64,000 nt of DNA, from the NCBI RefSeq assembly GCF_000003815.2, contig NC_049986.1, positions 3,044,992 through 3,108,991 on the forward strand, written 5' to 3'. The notes under the pieces are model-generated. The model was given only the letters and a program-made list of their open reading frames with translations. It was not told the origin of the DNA and ran no database searches. Source of the DNA: Branchiostoma floridae (taxonomy: Eukaryota; Chordata; Leptocardii; Amphioxiformes; Branchiostomatidae). Each line of letters starts with the position of its first letter. Position 1 is the stretch's first letter. This document shows positions 21,018 through 31,865 of the stretch, in pieces. The position numbers were made by a program, and so were the translations under genes.

Positions 21018-22907
21018 ATGTCAGCGTCAAATATAACCGCCGTCCCAGGTTCTGTGGACGATATCACCAAACCGTGGGTTCTACAAATGTTCAACAACAT
21101 TGACCCTGATGTCACCATCACTCAAGTCGACATCACTGGACCAATAGGAGAAGGGCTTGGCGTCATGAGCGATCTTGTTGCCTTGGTTACCACGGGGACC
21201 AAGAACGGTAAAGAAGAGCGGTACAGTCTGGTGGTGAAGCTGACAAGTTTCGGATGGATGAAGAACGTTAAACACATGTCTGTGGAGGACTACCTCATGT
21301 TTGATACGGCGGAGGTCAAGTTCTACGCCGTGGCCGTCCCAGATTTTCTATCACTACTTAGTGTTAAAAACCCGGAGTCCGAAGTCAAACCCAAGACAGA
21401 AGGTCTTGACAAATCTTGTAGTGATGCCTTGCCGGTTCCTAAGTGTTACTTCACCGCGAGTGACCAGACCTCTAACATGTCTGTCCGAGTTCTGGAGAAT
21501 CTAGCAACACGAGGATTCTCCATCAAGCCGTACCCGCAAACGTTAGACGTTACTGAGATGAAGTTGACTGTAGGAGCTCTGGCCCGGATCCACGGTCTTT
21601 CTCATCGGCTGGAACTCCAGTCGGGAACCCCCTTACCCGACATGTACGACTGGATGGTTGAAACCTACACCACTAAGAAACAACAGTGGTACTCCAAGTA
21701 CTATAAGGAGGGTTTGGAGACTTTCGCAGCAGCCTTTCCTGGTAAGGAGGGTCTGATGGAGTGTCTGAGGAAGCTGGATGGTGTAGCGATTGTGAGAGAG
21801 GCAGTGGAGAACCCCGCCAGACTGAAGGTGCTGTGTCATGCTGACTGCTGGAACAACAACATCATGTTCAAGGTACATTCCAGTTGCACTGCTTTGTGTG
21901 CTACATGCACTCAATAGTATGCTTACGGTTTCTGGTATTTCGTCAAGATCAAATTCTATAAGCCAAATATAAATGTAAATTAGCATAGCTACCAGGATAC
22001 GTCTAGTTTTTCTTGGCGTCTCCTCAGTTGGGCAGCCTGCCATGATGTAAGGTGGGAATGATGTAATATGATATTTGGAGAATTGGATATCTAGTTTGGC
22101 TCTGCTCCAATGTTGTAGACATGCAAGAAGTAATGAATCATAATTACACCTACAACCTATGTACCCTATGTACCGGCATTAGTGATAAGCATTTTGAGCT
22201 TGTTTGATCAAGTTAACCTCCTTAGTTTGATGTTCACGTGTTAACAAGTTATCTATCACTGTGTTTTCCTTACTAGTACGAAGATGGCAAAGCCGTAGAC
22301 GTAAAGCTGGTGGATTGGCAGATGGTGTCCTACCGGCCGCCGACCTTTGACCTGGTTCTCCTCTTCATGTACCAAACTTGGGACATTTTCCACAACCACC
22401 GGGGCGCCATCTTGGAATATTATTACCAAGAACTACAAAGGACTTTGGGAGAAAACGGTTAGAGTTGCTTTATTGTTTTATGCATGTACGTGAATATGTG
22501 TCAAACGCAATTTTGATTTAATCAATTTCAAATTCAAGACGAACTGTCAGGCCGTAAACGTTACCTATACCAAAAATGCACATACAGAATTCATACGCAC
22601 TCGTACGCATGTAACCGCTCCCAAATGTATAGTCCTTCGAGGGTTGTTATATATGGGTGATACCTAATGTCAAATTGGCTGTATTGGCAATACAAGGATT
22701 TGTACAGTCGTCAACACCATATTTTGTTTCCCTACAGAAGCCACTGGTCTACAGTTCTACACGCTGGATCAGTTGGAGGCAGACTTCCGAGCTGACATGA
22801 GGTTCGCCGTGTACGAACGGCTGGTGTACGGGAAAGCTCTACTCCCCAGCCAACTAACCCACCTGCTGAGGATCGTACTGCAGTTGGAAAAGTGGGGAGT
22901 CATCTGA
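21018..22907 (+). CDS. CHK/EcKinase-like small-molecule kinase, complete
   Basis: Exons 21018-21872, 22277-22457 and 22738-22907, GT-AG throughout and in phase (0, then 1), encode 401 residues, a normal length for the CHK kinase-like family (related to choline and ecdysteroid kinases; some members are annotated as dhs-27-like). The fold is protein-kinase-like. K74 in YSLVVKLT is the likely ATP-binding lysine. HADCWNNN carries H274, D276 and N281, the Brenner HxDxxxxN catalytic loop. VKLVDWQ places D298 in the metal-binding DxQ motif that replaces DFG. PPTFDLVLLFMYQ follows, as in the family. There is no signal peptide or membrane segment, so it is probably cytosolic. The substrate cannot be inferred. 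Start at MSASNITAV, the first in-frame ATG after a splice acceptor. Confidence 0.9.
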
Positions 22908-23110
22908 CGGAGATTGTGTTGTTTGTTGTAGGAGGTTCACAGTGACAATACTAAGTAGTCAATCAAAGTGGCACTAATTTCACTAATTTCGCCCAACTAA
23001 TTTCACTAACTTCAACTAAGAGATAGGGAGCTCTTAGAGCCAACTTAGAGCTATTCGTAACTTAGAGCTCTGTCAGACAGTGTGTTCCTTGATGACCAAG
23101 ACTATACTAT

Positions 23111-23381
23111 GGAGTTAGTTAAGCTAAGCCCTGGTGGCGCATAGGGCGGTGCCCATCTCTGTTTTCTTAGCCCTAGGCCACACAGCGCAATCACTACAGC
23201 AGGGGGCTAGTCCACTGGTAGTGTGTTCAACTTCCATACTCTTTCCCGAATGCTGAGCGCTAAGCAGAGAAATCAGCGTGTACCATTTTTAAAGTCTTTG
23301 GTATGACTCGGCCGGGGATCGAACTCACTACCTACAAGGCGAACACTCTACCCACTAGGCCATTGCACCGGTTTACACTAC
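23111..23381 (-). mobile_element. tRNA-derived SINE with target duplication
   Basis: On the minus strand the head carries an A-box-like TGGCCTAGTGGGTAGAGTG and a B-box GTTCGATCC (within 23310-23370), the internal RNA polymerase III promoter of tRNA-derived SINEs. The body and tail match 1-163. ACTATACTAT flanks both ends (23101-23110, 23382-23391). The right flank overlaps the end of the neighbouring inverted-repeat element. Confidence 0.8.
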
Positions 23382-23387
23382 ACTATA

Positions 23388-23915
23388 CTATACACCTTTC
23401 TCACGCGGCGGCCATGATAGATCGAAGAAGAGGTCAATGAGGCAAACAGACAAAACTTATTTCTAAAATCAGGTCCCATTTAGTTTTCCCCCAAACCACA
23501 CAAATTTTCATGATATAAGATAGAATAATAAATACTATAGCTACAAGTAGTGTTATGCTCCGAAAGATTTAGCAATTTAGAGTAGTGTAGACTGACCCCA
23601 TAGTCCCTTAAGAGATGCAAAATAACAACATAATAATGCAAATTTTTAACGAATTTGCAGCCATTCACTTACATCAAGGNNNNNNNNNNNNNNNNNNNNN
23701 NNNNNNNNNNNNNNNNNNNNNNNNNNNNNNNNNNNNNNNNNNNNNNNNNNNNNNNNNNNNNNNNNNNNNNNNNNNNNNNGCCATTCCTTATTGGTCGATT
23801 TCCTAATTGGCAGCCTACCATTGGTCGAACTGCTAATTATGATGGACAGCCTTTTGTTTGCCACATTGAACTCGTTTTAGATCTATCATGGCCGCCGCGT
23901 GAGAAAGGTGTATAG
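23388..23915. mobile_element. Element with perfect 36-bp inverted termini, internal gap
   Basis: CTATACACCTTTCTCACGCG and its onward 16 bases are exactly matched by the reverse complement ending at 23915. The flanks are TA-rich, so the duplication cannot be fixed; TA is possible. The interior includes an assembly gap and short ATTGGTCGA repeats. No coding content. Confidence 0.75.
23680..23779. other. Assembly gap, 100 N
   Basis: Exactly 100 N inside the inverted-repeat element; true size unknown. Confidence 0.99.
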
Positions 23916-24088
23916 AACAACCCAATAAATTCATCAGCTAACGTAAACTACCAGAGCTCAGTCTGGTCCCAACCACCATAGTGCTAACATCGGTGGAGGC
24001 GCAGACTTAGGCTTACGTCATATTTCCAAACAGGGGCCCAGCCGGGTAGCTTTCGGGAGCGAAAAGAATGATACAGAAGAACTCTGTT

Positions 24089-24326
24089 TATAGAAATGGC
24101 TAAACTTTCTTTCCAACACTGAAATTAATATAGGGACTTACCCTAAATTTTCGGTCGAACTCCGCCTTGTTCACAGAATGACCCTCTCTATCTCCAGCAG
24201 TGACGTAAGGAACACGCCACTTTTGCGGGAGGGGGTCATAAGTATCAAAAGTTTCTGATACCGAAAATTTAGGGTACGTCCCTATATTAATTTCAGTGTT
24301 GGAAAGAAAGTTTAGCCATTTCTATA
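24089..24326. mobile_element. Hairpin MITE, 238 bp (longer copy at 61665-62110)
   Basis: TATAGAAATGGCTAAACTTTC at the left pairs with its complement at the right, and pairing continues through TTTCCAACACTGAAATTAAT and CCCTAAATTTTCGG. The loop holds CTCTATCTCCAGCAGTGACG, also present in the 61.7 kb copy. Confidence 0.85.
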
Positions 24327-25589
24327 ATGTATTCTACCAGCACAGATGAACTTTCATGCGAACTTTGTTTGTCTTGTTTGAACCTTTACTTACTCATGTA
24401 TTCCAAAACTAATAACTGTATCAAAACCAACAATCGTCTTACCGAAACATTTGTAACTAACTGCGGGGTTCGACAAGGCTGTAATCTGAGTCCAACATTG
24501 TTTAATTTGTTCATAAGTGATATAGTATCTGAATTTGATAACTTTTCTAGCAATTCTCCTATTCTGTACAACATGAAAGTGCCATGTCTTTTATATGCCG
24601 ATGACTTGGTTATCTTCTCAGAATCCCAACAAGGTTTACAGTCCTCCCTACTTAGACTAGAACAATATTGTAAATCATGGAAGCTGAAGGTTAACCTGAA
24701 AAAGACAATGGTTATTGTATTTACAAAGGGAGGCCGCTTACCGAAAGATTGTAGTTTTTTGTTTGATAATAATGCTTTAGAAATAGTAACATCTTATTGT
24801 TATCTAGGTATTGTTGTGTCAGCTGGCACATTCAAAGCCAACAGCAAATACTTATACAGCAAGGGATTGAAAGCTCTATTTGGAATTAGACAATCATTAG
24901 ACAAAGCAGACGCAGCATTATCAGTTAAAAACAAACTCTTCGACACTTGTGTTAAACCTATTTTGTTATATGGATCTGAAATTTGGAGCTCATTCAAAAG
25001 TCCTATATCTTGTCCTATTGAAACAGTGCACTTGAAATTTTGTAAACACTCACTTAATGTTCCGAAAACTGCATCTAACCTTGCTGTACGCGCTGAATTA
25101 GGGAGGTATCCTATCCAACCGGAAGCCTCTCTAAACGCCATCAAATATTTCATTAGAATTCAACAGAATGTGCCAGCTGAGAGTCTGCAGGCAGACGCTC
25201 TCTTATGTCAGCTTAATCTAGATTCATCAGGTACCAAATGTTGGGCATCTGGTGTTCGCAAAACTTTGGAGGAGTGTGGTTACCCTTTTGTGTGGCAAGC
25301 CCGTAAGTCAACAGATCCAAACATATCCCACCTAATTTCTACAATCCACCAACGACTGAATGATATTTATTTCCAGAATTTTCTAACCAACATTCATAAT
25401 GATAATAAAGGTTTACGTGCGAAAAACAAACTCCGAACGTACAGACTACTGAAATCCACATACAATGAAGAGCAGTATTTGAAAATTACAAACATTCGGC
25501 ATAGAACTACCATTGCTAAACTAAGAATCAGTTGCCACCGACTGCGAATTGAATCAGGAAGGCACAACCGCACTCCTCTAGAACAATGA
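24327..25589 (+). pseudogene. LINE reverse transcriptase, C-terminal two thirds, inactive
   Basis: The open frame of 420 codons begins inside the RT domain: GVRQGCNLSPTLFNLFISDI is RT motif 4-type sequence, LLYADDLVIFSE is the catalytic YADD motif, and SWKLKVNLKKT and YLGIVVSAG are the thumb-proximal motifs. The first ~20 codons are probably not LINE. The N-terminal endonuclease is missing. The TGA at 25587-25589 cuts off VCQFCTSNMVEDEVHFTVDC, the usual C-terminal Cys/His segment. Confidence 0.88.
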
Positions 25590-25686
25590 GTCTGCCAATT
25601 TTGTACCTCAAACATGGTAGAAGATGAAGTGCACTTCACTGTTGATTGCGATATGTATGCGAATGATAGAAATACTCTATTTAGTT

Positions 25687-26457
25687 CAGGGCTCGAAATA
25701 CACTTGCACCAGTGCAAGTTGAGCAAAAGGTAACTTGCACCAAAAGAAACTTACTTGCACAACCCAAAATAGTGAACTGTTAACTCTTTATCTCCTATTC
25801 TGAAAATTTGCAAATGTATGTGAGTAAATGGGGATACATAAAGACCGCATGTTTGTATACTTTTAAGTATTTGTTTTTCCATAGCATATTTTTTTTTAGT
25901 TTTAAATTGTACAGTTTCAAAAAAGGTGAATTTAGGCTTAATTAAAGATCAACCCAATGTCTACAACTCGATAAGATCCATAGATTTCTTCTGCATGCCT
26001 CGCGATTGACATCCATCACTAATCGCTGGAATGAAGTGGTAGAACAACTCATTACAAGTATAACAAGTACATATAACTGGAAAAAACAGTTGAACATTAA
26101 AGTCACTAACTTGTATGCAAATGTGACTTAAATGCAAATCAAGGTAAGACAACACCAAAGGGATCTTAAGCATTGTAGAGATGGAATTGTCTTGAAATAT
26201 TGTTTACCTGGATGTCTAACCTCCATGGATGTCTAACCTCCATGGACAAACTTAGACTTTTTTATCAAGTGTTATTTTCTTTTACCTTTCAATGACAGAT
26301 AATATTCTTGGTGTTTGTAAGCTTTTTCTAATGTCACAGTGTCAGGTATTAGAGGACAAAAGTAACTTGCACTGGTGCAAGTTTGGTCTAAACTTACTTG
26401 CACCACACTAATCTTACATGCACAAACTTGCATATGCATGTGGTATTTCGAGCCCTG
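25687..26457. mobile_element. CAGGG-ended element, 771 bp, inserted in the LINE, 5-bp duplication
   Basis: Ends CAGGGCTCGAAATACACTTG and its partner GTGGTATTTCGAGCCCTG are inverted repeats, with CTTGCACCAGTGCAAG palindromes next to each end. TAGTT is duplicated at 25682-25686 and 26458-26462. The LINE reading frame reads through after removal, proving the boundaries. No transposase remains. Confidence 0.88.
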
Positions 26458-26736
26458 TAGTTATATAGAAAGTAGATTCCCTCATTTTAGACACATGAGT
26501 AGCACTGACAAGTTTATATTTCTCATGCGTTTTGACAAACCGACAATGGCGAAACCCATACAGTCCTACATTTTCACTATTACCAAGAAGCGAGAAGAAG
26601 CCGAACTTTTGTGTTAGACTAGATTTGTGACACTTTTATGTATGTATATAACCTGACTTGTTGTGACCTGTACTTAGCCCGGTTGGGCAAAATTGTACAA
26701 TAAAGGTCTTCATTCATTCATTCATTCATTCATTCA

Positions 26737-27359
26737 TGAAAGCTCAAATCGGCCTGCAGGCCGCTTTTTATTGAGGTCATTAATACACACTTTATACACA
26801 ATGGTCTTGATGTAAAATGCATCAAAATACGCAAAATGTCAAAAGAAGATGCATATGGGCATGACTTGTACATATTTCTAAGTATATATTGTAATTTTAC
26901 GTTTCTTAAAACATCCCGGCCGGGCCCCGGGTTTGAAATGTGACCTAAGCCTAAGCCAGTTTAGCAAGTATTGAAGTTTCTCTTCAAACTAGTTTATAGA
27001 ATGTAACGTTACATAAGACAACAGTCTTGAACAGATAAGGGCATAAGGAATTGAAGTATGGCTGCACATATATATACACCATTCAGTGTAGCTTCATAAG
27101 TCAGCTTACCACTATGTATGTATATAATATATATATAGCATAGCTGACCATGGTCTGACTGGAAGCGTGTCTCAGATTTTTTTTTTGCTCTGTCGCAGCA
27201 AGGAGCTTTTATCTGATAAAAGCTCCTTGGTCGCAGTAGTTATGGGTTCTCTAGAGGACGTCATCAATAACATTAAATCAGTGTGGCCTAATCATACTAC
27301 TTTTCTACTGAGATAGCACCAATTCATTCCCTTAAAAGTTCCTTGGTTCTGATAAATTA
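26737..27359. other. Intergenic, only a short perfect hairpin
   Basis: No gene seen. A hairpin AAGGAGCTTTTATC/TGATAAAAGCTCCTT lies near 27200-27228. Confidence 0.5.
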
Positions 27360-27620
27360 ACATATAGAAAGAAACATTGTTCTGATCTTATTCCCTCCTG
27401 GGACTTTTCTTTCATGCTAACTTCACAGGCCAGCATTTTCTTTCAAAATCCGAGAACTAACACCTTTTAGAACTTGTGTGGTGTCAGGTGGAATATGACT
27501 TCTATCCTTGTTGTACATGAGCTGATGTGTATGCTAAGTTACGTAGTAGGGCATAGTTCAATCAAAGGTCAGTATTGTTTGCCCTTTACCCTACTTCGTG
27601 ACTTAAAAAGAAACGAGTTT
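27360..27620 (+). repeat. Diverged copy of the kinase gene's 5' flank
   Basis: It aligns with about 19910-20155: TTTTCTTTCAAAATCCGAGAAC, GTGTCAGGTGGAATATGACTT and AGTTCAATCAAAGGTCAG followed by TTTGCCCTTTACCCTACTT all have counterparts there in the same order. No kinase exon follows before the satellite array, so this is a promoter remnant or belongs to a paralogue lost or collapsed. Confidence 0.6.
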
Positions 27621-27844
27621 TGGCCAAAAAAAATAAGACGTCGCCTTCACATACGAAACCGCCCATTGTTCCTATTAGTCTGTATTACGTAAAGCAGCAA
27701 GAGTGAAATACATGTGTTCGGATGCACATAGAGAGAAGGGAGTGAAGGAAAGCACATGTGACCATATACCGACGAACTGAAGCGGTTAGAGAGACAACAA
27801 CAACAACATAAAGCACGATTGTATGAAATAAAAGGAAGCCCTCA

Positions 27845-28031
27845 TGTCATTGTGTCAGAAGCGAGTTCTGATTGGCCAGAGCATTTTGGATTTGCATAAC
27901 AGTCAAACGTGTCTGTCTGGAATGTCTGGAGCTTTTGGAGCAGACACGTACACACTTCTGTGTCCGAGTCCAAGCAAGAGAGTTACATCTTTGTCTGAGG
28001 AAAAGGCCTCGTTACCGCCAGTATTCACAAG
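27845..28031 (+). promoter_or_regulatory. Promoter-like segment with strong splice donor
   Basis: A CCAAT box in reverse (ATTGG, 27871-27875) and an exact octamer ATTTGCAT (27890-27897) precede a stretch without stops ending in a consensus donor (CACAAG|GTAAGA, exon end 28031). This could be a first exon, with the rest hidden beyond the satellite and gap. No downstream partner exon was identified. Confidence 0.3.
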
Positions 28032-28076
28032 GTAAGACTGTTGTCTTTGTTTGTATCCTCCAACCTGTCAACTGCC

Positions 28077-28676
28077 AAACACCGATTTGTTGATGGTGAC
28101 GTGAACCAAGTGTTTACATTCATATAGCCCGTGGAGCTGCTTGATCAGCTATCAGCTCTGTTTGTTTGTTGTTTACAGCATCTCTGTATGGAGCCCTAAA
28201 CACCGATTTGTTGATGGTGACGTGAACCAAATGTTTACATTCATATAGCCCATGGAGCTGCTTGATCAGCTATCGGCTCCGTGTGTTTGTTGTTTACAGT
28301 ATCCCTGTATAGAGCCCTAAACACCGATTTGTTTATGGTGACGTGAACCAAGTGTTTACATTCATATAGCCCGTGGAGCTGCTCGATCAGCTATCAGCAC
28401 TGTGTGTTTGTTGTTTACAGCATCTCTGTATGGAGCCCTAAACACCGATTTGTTGATGGTGACGTGAACCAAGTGTTTACATTCATATAGCCCGTGGAGC
28501 TGCTCGATCAGCTATCAGCTCTGTGTGTTTGTTGTTTACAGCATCTCTGTATGGAGCCCTAAACACCGATTTGTTGATGGTGACCGCAGGTGACGTGAAC
28601 CAAGTGTTTACATTCATATAGCCTGTGGAGCGGCTTGATCAGCTATCGACTCCGTGTGTTTAGTTGACCAACTGAG
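28077..28676 (+). repeat. ~120-bp satellite, left array (about five copies)
   Basis: Units begin AACACCGATTTGTTGATGG and contain GTGACGTGAACCAAGTG, TTACATTCATATAGCCCGTG and TTGATCAGCTATC; starts fall near 28077, 28198, 28318, 28439 and 28561. The array runs into a gap. The same unit, in the same orientation, forms the array at 33655-34240. Confidence 0.92.
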
Positions 28677-28776
28677 NNNNNNNNNNNNNNNNNNNNNNNN
28701 NNNNNNNNNNNNNNNNNNNNNNNNNNNNNNNNNNNNNNNNNNNNNNNNNNNNNNNNNNNNNNNNNNNNNNNNNNNN
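28677..28776. other. Assembly gap, 100 N
   Basis: Exactly 100 N at the end of the satellite array, where copy number probably could not be resolved. Confidence 0.99.
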
Positions 28777-29339
28777 ATCTTACAGTCATTATCCCCCAAA
28801 GTGGACTGGTATTGTGAATTGATTCCAGGTAAAAACAGAGCTTGCTTCTATTTTTCAGAAAATGACAATAATCACACCTTCCATTCAGAAAATTTTCATC
28901 ATGACTGAAAATTGTTGAATGACTTCATGTAATGTCATTAACAATTTTCAGTACGATAACTAGGTGTAAGTTTAAAAAAGTATAAGCTCCTTGTGATGTG
29001 GGTACATTTATTATTGCAGTGAACTTTTTTTATTCAAGTAGGGCATACGATTTAATAATTATCAAGCAGGTGCAGGTACTGTAGGGGCGTTTGTTTTCTT
29101 CAAGCTGTAAAACTGTTAAACTGTTCTACTTTGTATGCAATCAGCCATCGAGCCTATTCTTATTTTAGTTTAACAACTTCCTGCCAGACCCGGAAGACAC
29201 GATTGAACCTTGTTCGAGGATTTATTTTCGTCTGTCTGGTCAGTCTGTTCATACCCTGGCACTGAGAGTGTTTTATTGGGCTGAAACTCTGGCAGTTTAA
29301 AGTTACTTACAATTTAAATGTTCAAAGTTTATGTCAAAC

Positions 29340-29470
29340 AACAACAGCACTAGGAAATGTGGCCACTATAGACAGGTGGTCACTATAGAGAAAATGCTGA
29401 TCTATTGACTAGGAGCCATACGTTACACATGATTTCAGTACACTGATCATTAATCATATAAACATTGCAC
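29340..29470 (-). mobile_element. Fragment of the pogo-like MITE family of 12110-12596
   Basis: GTGGCCACTATAGACAGGTG and TCACTATAGAGAAAATGCTGA are the reverse complement of 12500-12550, including the TTTTCTCTATAGTGGCCACC block. The terminal inverted repeats are missing here. Confidence 0.65.
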
Positions 29471-29889
29471 AGGTAAGCCAATTGTTTAGATGTACAATTA
29501 AGTTCAAATAATTCTGAAGAGAAATATTGATGAGAAAATAATCATTCTCGCCACTGTCTAACTTATAATTACGTATCAAAACTAAACGCAGATTTTCTAA
29601 CTAACGCACCTTTCGCCGACTTCATCATAGGACCGCCGGCTATCAATCAAACACGGCTGTTGATTAGACTTAGAGTTTCAAACAGTCATGTGCTGTGTGC
29701 CAGTTGACAGCGAACTTCATGCTACGTGATGTTTTACATTGCTTGGACCTTCTTTCCTACAGCGGTGCTTCTACAAAATATTTAGACTGTAACACTGAGT
29801 CCCACATGTTTTATAGAATAGAATTTGACGCAGAACAGCGTTTTTTTGCTGGGTATTTTTCTTGAAACATGTCCGTGGGAATATCAGCG

Positions 29890-31640
29890 AGGCGGCGACG
29901 TAGGGATATCAGACCGTCAACAAAAGTCGCACGGCGGCTAACGGCGCAGCGAAGATACTAGCGCTATAAATAAGCGCTTCAACTAAGGATGGCAACCCGT
30001 ACAATACTTTTGTATACTGTTGAGCTAAGTAAAGTTTGTTGTTTATGAGGTTTTAGTTGTCTTTGAAGCTTTGACCCGAAATATTTTAAAGTCAAACTGC
30101 TGAAGAGAAGTAAGTGACTGCTAAGTGATTATCGTAGATATGGCCCTAAAAAAACTGATAAAAGAAGCCTTCTCAATAGTCTAAAATGCAAGAGCTTCCG
30201 GGGGACTTCGCCCACCTGGGTCCCCCCCACAGTGGCCCTGCCCCTGGACCCCGCCAGGGACATTCGGCGACCCCCGGACCCCGCCAGGGACATTCGGCGG
30301 CCCCCGGACCCCTGTCCGACGCTTTGAAAAAATCCTGGCGAGAAGTCTGTACGGCCTGAGTCTTCAAGTTAACGTATTGTGTGGTCCCGCTTATGAATAT
30401 TAATTAGCCTTCGCTTTCCTCTTCGCTGATTGGCTGAACCATTAATTGAATTAACTCTTCCTGCCTGCTAGACGCAGGTGCAGATGTCGGCTCTGTGGGG
30501 TGAACGTCCGAAAGGTCATGGCATGGAGAACGAAAGAAAACCAATTTCCCCTAAAAAAAGTGCTGTAATTAAGCCTTTTACAGTACTTTATGCCAAAAAT
30601 TTTACTTGGATCATTTTACCAACTATCTTATGCCTATCTATACCAAATGTTACTCATACCAGGGTACAGGGGTGCAAAATATACCGTTATAAGACCGTCA
30701 ACAACAGTCGCACGGAGCTAACAGCGAAGCGAAAATACCATCGCTAGCGTTTCAACTTCGGATAACAAGTTATAAGTACTGTGAAGGACCNNNNNNNNNN
30801 NNNNNNNNNNNNNNNNNNNNNNNNNNNNNNNNNNNNNNNNNNNNNNNNNNNNNNNNNNNNNNNNNNNNNNNNNNNNNNNNNNNNNNNNNNCCAAAATTTT
30901 ACTTGGATCAATTTACCAACTATCTAAGCCTATCTATACCAAATGTTACTCATACCAGGTACAAGGGGTGCAAAATATACCGTTATAAGACCGTCAACAA
31001 CAGTCGCACGGAGCTAACAGCGAAGCGAAAATACCATCGCTAGCGTTTCAACTTCGGATAACAAGTTATAAGTACTGTTGAACTCAGTAACGTTAAAGTT
31101 TGTTTTTAGTTGCCTTTGACGGTTTGACCTGAAATAGTGTTACGCTAAACTCCTGAAGAGATGTTAAGTGACTGCTGCGATTATCATAGATATGCCCCTA
31201 AGAACTGATACAATATAAAGCCTTCTGAATAGTCTAAAATGCGAGAGCCTTAGGCGGGCTTCGCCCCCCCTGGCGGGAACACTGCTATATACGGGATCAT
31301 GAGGCCCCGCTTATGAATATTAATTAGCCTTTGGCCTCCTCTTCGCTGATTGGCTAGGTCTTTGATTCAATTAACTCTCCGGCTGACGCGCACAGGTGTG
31401 GCTCTGTGCGGGGTCACGGAAGGTCACGTCAGGAGGCCAAAAGAAAACAAATTTCCCCTCAGAAAAGTGCCAAAATTAATCATTTAAAGTTGTTTCTGTC
31501 AAAAATTTTACTTGAATCTTGTTACCAAGTATCTAATGCCTATCTATACCAAATTTCAGGTCATTTAATTGTAATACCAGGGTACAGGAGCCACAAGTGT
31601 CGCAAAAATAAGGATTTTGTTGCACTGTACACCAAAAGTG
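29890..31640 (+). repeat. Two tandem copies of a ~0.8-kb unit, split by a gap
   Basis: The unit runs from AGACCGTCAACAACAGTCGC, through GAAGCGAAAATACCATCGC, TCTAAAATGC, CCGCTTATGAATATTAATTAG and AACAAATTTCCCC, to ACCAGGGTACAGG. Copy 1 is 29915-30690, copy 2 about 30985-31590 plus the parts repeated before the gap. GGACCCCGCCAGGGACATTC is itself doubled inside copy 1. No coding capacity. Confidence 0.75.
30791..30890. other. Assembly gap, 100 N, with the same sequence on both sides
   Basis: Bases 30592-30787 and 30891-31080 are nearly identical apart from a few substitutions and 1-2 base indels. The gap probably joins two overlapping, unmerged allelic contigs. Confidence 0.95.
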
Positions 31641-31865
31641 TTATTGAATTCATATGAAGGGATTATCAAGGCACATGTATGGTGCAAAAGACATAAAATC
31701 TGGTAAATGGTTCAGGTCCGTTCCTTTGTTAAAAGACTGTAGCAAGGTGATAGGTATACTTCATAATATGTTATCCATGTTACCCAGTGTCATAATTGAA
31801 TATAGTTTCGTTGTGAATAATATTTTAGATGGATTTTATCAATTTACATTTGTACTACATTTACT

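Larger units (their letters stand above)
24327..26736 (+). mobile_element. 5'-truncated non-LTR retrotransposon interrupted by a DNA element
   Basis: The LINE runs from a truncated reverse transcriptase to a tail of about seven ATTC repeats (26700-26736). Coding parts are 24327-25589 and, after an in-frame TGA, 25590-25686, then 26463-26617 beyond an inserted CAGGG element. Removing the insert and one TAGTT copy restores a continuous frame (FSYIESRFPHF) to the stop at 26615-26617. CR1/L2/I-like by its short simple-repeat tail, but the clade is not certain. Confidence 0.85.

Noticed and set aside
23310-23372. Genuine tRNA gene
   Set aside because: A- and B-box-like sequence is present but no cloverleaf is kept, and a SINE body follows.
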